Assembly: GCA_034766995.1 (NCBI GenBank)
Contig: CM068316.1
Span: forward strand, 19,820,590-19,884,589
Source of the DNA: Acanthacorydalis orientalis
Lineage: Eukaryota; Arthropoda; Insecta; Megaloptera; Corydalidae
DNA length: 64,000 nt
Direction: 5' to 3'
Positions within the stretch are counted from its first letter, which is position 1. Each line of letters begins with the position of its first letter. The notes under the pieces are model-generated. The model was not told the origin of the DNA. It worked only from the letters and a program-made list of their open reading frames with translations, and ran no database searches. The translations under genes and the position numbers were made by a program. Below are positions 60,019 to 64,000 of the stretch, in pieces.

Positions 60019-60058
<40 letters not shown>

Positions 60059-60062
<4 letters not shown>

Positions 60063-60510
60063 AGTGTATATATGTGTCCTTGAGTGTGTATGTACGGGAG
60101 AAATTGCGTGTATATTTAAATGTATTTATATACACTTATGTGACAAAAGTTTCATTAAATCATAAAAGAGAGGTAAATTTTTCAGTAATTAGTTTAAATA
60201 TTTATCATAAAATTATTTTTTAAGTATTTATTTATTACACTTTAATATTAAACTATATATGCATATATATATATATATTCAAACAAAAAGACGGTAAAAA
60301 ATAGTGCAGTAATTTATTCATTTACGACGAACATAAGAATGTTCGTCATGAAATTAAGTATGCTTTTTACCATACATTCAAGTGGAAGACAAGTGGATGG
60401 ACCCAAATGACAGAATCTATACCCACGTGTCTGTGTGTATATATACAAACATACACATACTTCTCGCATTTATATATATATATATATATATTATACATTT
60501 ACGCACACAC

Positions 60511-60544
<34 letters not shown>
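60059..60544. other. AT-rich DNA with microsatellites
   Basis: (TA)n at 60472-60546 and TGTGTGAGTG words at 60055-60070. Frames here are microsatellite translations. Confidence 0.6.
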
Positions 60545-60545
<1 letters not shown>

Positions 60546-60800
60546 TCGCTCATTTCTTTTTGCTCGCTGACTATATCTTCCCGTTTCACTCATTTGCAAA
60601 ACATTACAGCTTGCGACAGAAACTTCCAAAGCATCGAATGCAAGGATTCTCTCTTCTCTTAGTTTTTGCCGAGGTGCTCCCGTCCGTCTCGTAGCTTCTC
60701 ACCGCCCACTCCAACTCGATCGGGCCACTGCCAAATCAACATTACGGCCTGTTTTAGCGACGAGTAATGAGTTTCGTCGATTGTCAGTGGAAAATACTTA
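60545..60800. other. GC-richer island
   Basis: Contains GAGGTGCTCCCGTCCGTCTC, CACCGCCCACTCCAACTC, GATCGGGCCACTGCC and GCGACGAGTAATGAG. Several overlapping frames (60382-60694) start in (TA)n DNA and enter this block; none shows a domain. Possible exon or regulatory block. Confidence 0.35.
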
Positions 60801-61363
60801 TAGAAATTGTTGAAAAAGCTTTCTCTCATTACAATTTATATAGATTTAGCTTTTTTTATTTAACTAATTTGTTAATAGTTTTATCGATTAATATTTTTTC
60901 GAGAACACATATCCATAAATAAATACACAAATTCATTTTAACATTGTTAGTTTTTTAGAAGATCTACCATATTTTATAATTTTTCTCTTGTTTTCATATG
61001 AATTTGTGTAAACGTGATAGATTTTCAGCATATGCGATTTTTTTGTACAAGTTAGATGTATTCAATAAATGAACTATGATAATCACAATATCATACATTT
61101 AGAGAAGAAATTCTCAATGATATAGTTGGTTTCAAATCTTTTGTTGTGGAGATTTTTCACTTGAAAATTACTCGACTTAACCTGTTATAAAGCTATGCTT
61201 GACAATAAGGTTTCAAATAGTGTATTAAAAAAGATAATACTAAACACTTATGATACTTAATGAACATACTTAATGTTTATCATACAAAGATCTTATGTCA
61301 TCTTTCTACAAATCGTATAGTAAAAAATCTATTATAGTAAATGTTAAATAAATACTCTAAAAA
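60801..61363. other. AT-rich DNA, no gene seen
   Basis: No supported feature. Confidence 0.5.
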
Positions 61364-61367
61364 TTAA

Positions 61368-61604
61368 CCTTTTGCACTCCAAGCAATTAGCATAATTATG
61401 CTATACAGCAGATCAAAAGTATGTATACTAAAAATTAGGGTAAAAGTATAATAAACTTAGAAGTGTATAAATACCCGATGACATTGATGGACGAACGTTT
61501 ATCAAAGTTTTTATCTGTATAAAATGTGGGAAGTGATACTGAGCGTATGAGTAGAACGCCTTTAAGTGTCTGGGTTGTAAAGCTGGTCTTGTGAGTGCAA
61601 ATGG
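61368..61604. mobile_element. 237-bp TTAA-flanked MITE (piggyBac type)
   Basis: Exact TTAA on both sides (61364-61367 and 61605-61608). The left end CCTTTTGCACTC and the reverse complement of the right end, CCATTTGCACTC, match at 10 of 12 bases. A subterminal palindrome TAGCATAATTATGCTA lies near the left end, paralleling the palindrome in the element at 36140. No coding capacity. The clean target duplication suggests a fairly recent insertion. Confidence 0.82.
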
Positions 61605-61608
61605 TTAA

Positions 61609-62460
61609 CAGAATGGTATAAATTGTAAAGACTAAATTTGAATCATTTCTTAGTCATTTAAAATACATCAATTAGTTTCTAGAATAAATCGTGATCAGTA
61701 ATGAAAAATGATTTTTTTACAATATAATAACTAGAGACGATCTACATAATAGGTCAAAGAAGATTAAATTTCTGACAATACTGAAAAACCTTTACTATAT
61801 TCAAGGAGTTAACTTTTACAGTCTTATATTTGTTAATTGTTATCATTTCCTATTTTTTTACGTTATAGTACTGCTATAAACATTAAAATGTACTATAATT
61901 TAAAAAAAACAACAACGAGTAATAGTTATCAATATAGACTATTATCTGTCGACAGATAATGCTACATAGTTTAAAGAAAAAAAGTTGGAAAAATAAATTG
62001 GTTAAGCAGAGAGATAATTTTTTTATATCATCCATATTCAAGTGACAAATCATCAACTCACTGTGTAGGCACTTTGATAATGTCTTGAAACAGAAAAACA
62101 AGAGTGTCTTAAAGCTAACAATCAAATAAAAAATCATCTGAAAAATGTAATGTCTATCAAAAGTAGTCTTGTCGGATGATAGGGATATTTTTTTAAAACT
62201 CAATGTACCTACTAAAATCTACTAATATAATCATCTATCTAAATATATATATATATACACTCGTAAAAAATATTCTGTAAAATTTTAAAAAATGGACAAA
62301 AATTTGAAAAAAAGTGTAGAGATTTTGTATTCAATTCTTATTAACGAGGACATCGGGAGTACACGAAATTTTCACAAAAAATTATGATATTGGTATTATA
62401 AATACTGGAACGAAATGTACTACCTTATAAAACAATTACGTTGAAATATAACTGCGAGAG
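61609..62460. other. AT-rich DNA, no gene seen
   Basis: The 106-codon minus-strand frame at 61883-62203 (MSFKKISLSSDKTTFDRHYI..., Phe/Leu/Ile-rich) shows no domain and is probably AT-driven. Confidence 0.5.
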
Positions 62461-62462
62461 TG

Positions 62463-62486
62463 ATTATATATATATATATATACACT

Positions 62487-62517
<31 letters not shown>

Positions 62518-62521
62518 ATAC

Positions 62522-62576
<55 letters not shown>

Positions 62577-62609
62577 CATATATACACACACATATATATA
62601 TATATATAT

Positions 62610-62650
<41 letters not shown>

Positions 62651-62671
62651 TATATATATATATATATATAT
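62463..62671. repeat. (TA)n/(CACA)n compound microsatellite, about 210 bp
   Basis: TA runs with TACATA and ACACACAC insertions. Open in several frames on both strands, all microsatellite translations. Confidence 0.92.
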
Positions 62672-62674
62672 TAT

Positions 62675-62770
62675 CAATTTGAGCGATTATATGTGATACG
62701 AGCAGAGGAGGAACTCCCCGAGTGTCAGCAAGCGTAGCGAGTAGAGGTCAGAGCACCCTGATATATTCGA
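62675..62770. other. Short GC-richer patch
   Basis: GCAGAGGAGGAACTCCCCGA, then GTGTCAGCAAGCGTAGCGAG, immediately after the microsatellite. Purpose unknown. Confidence 0.25.
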
Positions 62771-63126
62771 AAGATCAGTTATAAATAGAGATATTTTATA
62801 ATTTTACCTAACAAATCCAGTACTTTATTATGCACAATACATCCTGATAAAATATTTACATCTGTGGCAAACTGTATTTTTATTAAATTTTTTGAAAGAT
62901 TTTATAATAATCGCTAAATAATACCTTCATGATCAATTTTACATGAAATACCTGAAATTTATGTTTTGTCCTCATATTTTTATAACTAAGATCGATTTAA
63001 AGGATGCTATTTTCTTGAATACAATTCAAAAATTGTACATAAGAATGTAATGCATTATGTATAAATATATTAAACGTAAATTAAACAAATAGACAAAGAA
63101 CTCCTTTACATCCTTAAGAATAAAGA

Positions 63127-63162
<36 letters not shown>

Positions 63163-63389
63163 GAAATATATATAACAAAAATTGAATACAAAATTTATTC
63201 TAGTTGAGTGAAAAATAAACTGCATCTAATATTAACTGAAAACTATAATATAGTATGTCGGTGTTCTATAATAAAGCGTATGTGTATTATGTTAGTTTCA
63301 ATGTAAAGTGCGGAAATTTGATTATATTAGCTTTACAAAGCCTAGCATGACTTATATTTCTCTCATGAAGATACGTACACAAATATGTT
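62771..63389. other. AT-rich DNA, no gene seen
   Basis: Only a (TA)n tract at 63128-63162 stands out. Confidence 0.55.
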
Positions 63390-63487
63390 ATATATGTATA
63401 TATATACTTATATTATATATAAGTATATATACATATATATAGAGAGAGAGATATACAGATATATATATATATAGAGAGAGAGAGAGA
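63390..63487. repeat. (TA)n/(GA)n compound microsatellite
   Basis: TA runs with two GAGAGAGA blocks, directly upstream of a retrotransposon 3' end. Confidence 0.9.
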
Positions 63488-63796
63488 ACAGTTTGAATAC
63501 GAAAACAGACAGGAATCACAGATTTAATAAGAAGAATAAGGAATCTGAAATGGAAATGAGTGTAGCATATTGCAAAAAGAGGAGACAACTGATGGACAAC
63601 AGAAAGTATTAACTGGGAATCAAGGAATATAAAAAGCCGAAGAAATAGACCAATGGATAGAAGGGATAAGAAGATAAAAATATTCATCGGAAATCAGTGG
63701 GGAAGAGAGGCATTCAATCGTACAAAATTGAAAATAATGGAAGATCCCTTTATCTAGCATTGGACTGACATAGACTGATGATGATCATGATGATAT
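63488..63796 (+). mobile_element. Non-LTR retrotransposon 3' end, copy C
   Basis: Plus-strand remains: RKQTGITDLIRRIRNLKWKW, HIAKRGDN, RPMDRRDKKIKIFIGNQWGR, EAFNRTKLKIMEDPFI, stop, HWTDID, and then the tail GATGATGATCATGATGAT. The order VTD(V/I)I..RNLKWKW..HIA+RGDNRWT...RPxDRW...GNQW.R.AFNRTKWKSMEEAF matches the C-terminus of RTE-like endonuclease/reverse transcriptase proteins. Several stops are present. The minus-strand frame at 63388-63687 is a shadow of this copy. Confidence 0.78.
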
Positions 63797-64000
63797 AGAA
63801 CAATTAAATAAAAATTACAAATTTAACAGTTTTTGTTTTAAAACAATTTTTATACTATAATTTCACTTTTTATATAATATTTGAACTAACTCAAATGTTA
63901 TTTGAGAAATATTATAAGTAATTTTTGATTAATTGTAACCATGTATTATCTTAATAATAAGAAATTAATGTTCAAAGTCGGCAAATTGTTTATATTAAAA
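63797..64000. other. AT-rich DNA to window end
   Basis: Nothing recognised. Confidence 0.4.

Noticed and set aside
61883..62203. 106-codon minus-strand frame
   Set aside because: Phe/Leu/Ile-rich, no domain, no context; likely a chance AT-rich frame.
62436..62737. Several overlapping frames of 61-98 codons on both strands
   Set aside because: All are translations of one (TA)n/(CACA)n tract.

Overview
The window is AT-rich intergenic or intronic DNA from a eukaryote, most likely an insect. It carries dozens of long (TA)n microsatellites, many decayed Tc1/mariner elements of several lineages, small TTAA-flanked piggyBac-type elements, hAT remnants, and 3' ends of a non-LTR retrotransposon whose tail encodes an endonuclease/reverse-transcriptase C-terminus. 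This mix, with short GC-richer islands in very AT-rich DNA, fits a hymenopteran such as a bee or ant. That assignment is an inference from composition and repeat content; no host gene confirms it. I recognise no intact host protein-coding gene, tRNA or rRNA. Most open frames are translated (TA)n tracts or shadows of transposase remains.

Layout. 1-21 kb: mostly featureless AT-rich DNA with many (TA)n tracts, two copies of a short mariner derivative (1-192; 5932-6490), a 518-bp terminal-inverted-repeat (TIR) element (18843-19360), and GC-richer islands near 3.4-3.7, 14.6-15.0 and 18.1-18.5 kb. 21-36 kb: five more copies of the same mariner derivative, one split by a 934-bp TIR element flanked by AATT; a minus-strand mariner (27614-28926); two foldback (palindromic) repeats; two overlapping hAT remnants (33312-34453); two GC-richer islands. 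36-45 kb: a piggyBac-type element next to an internally deleted mariner with perfect 29-bp TIRs, then a full-length decayed mariner, a 1.46-kb TIR element and a minus-strand mariner fragment. 45-50 kb: four more mariner-derivative copies in one orientation. 51-60 kb: two decayed mariners each split by a small TTAA-flanked element, a large head-to-head inverted duplication of retrotransposon 3' ends, and a mariner that keeps all three catalytic Asp codons. 60-64 kb: a GC island, a 237-bp TTAA element and a third retrotransposon 3' end.

The main observation is a family of about 11 copies of a short (roughly 540-580 bp) mariner derivative. It keeps both TIRs and the region for the N-terminal DNA-binding domain of the transposase, and it lacks the whole catalytic domain at what looks like one shared junction. 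It therefore seems to have multiplied in this deleted form. Three copies share the same 6-T frame break. The nested insertions give a relative order of events: mariner first, piggyBac-type or AATT-type elements later.
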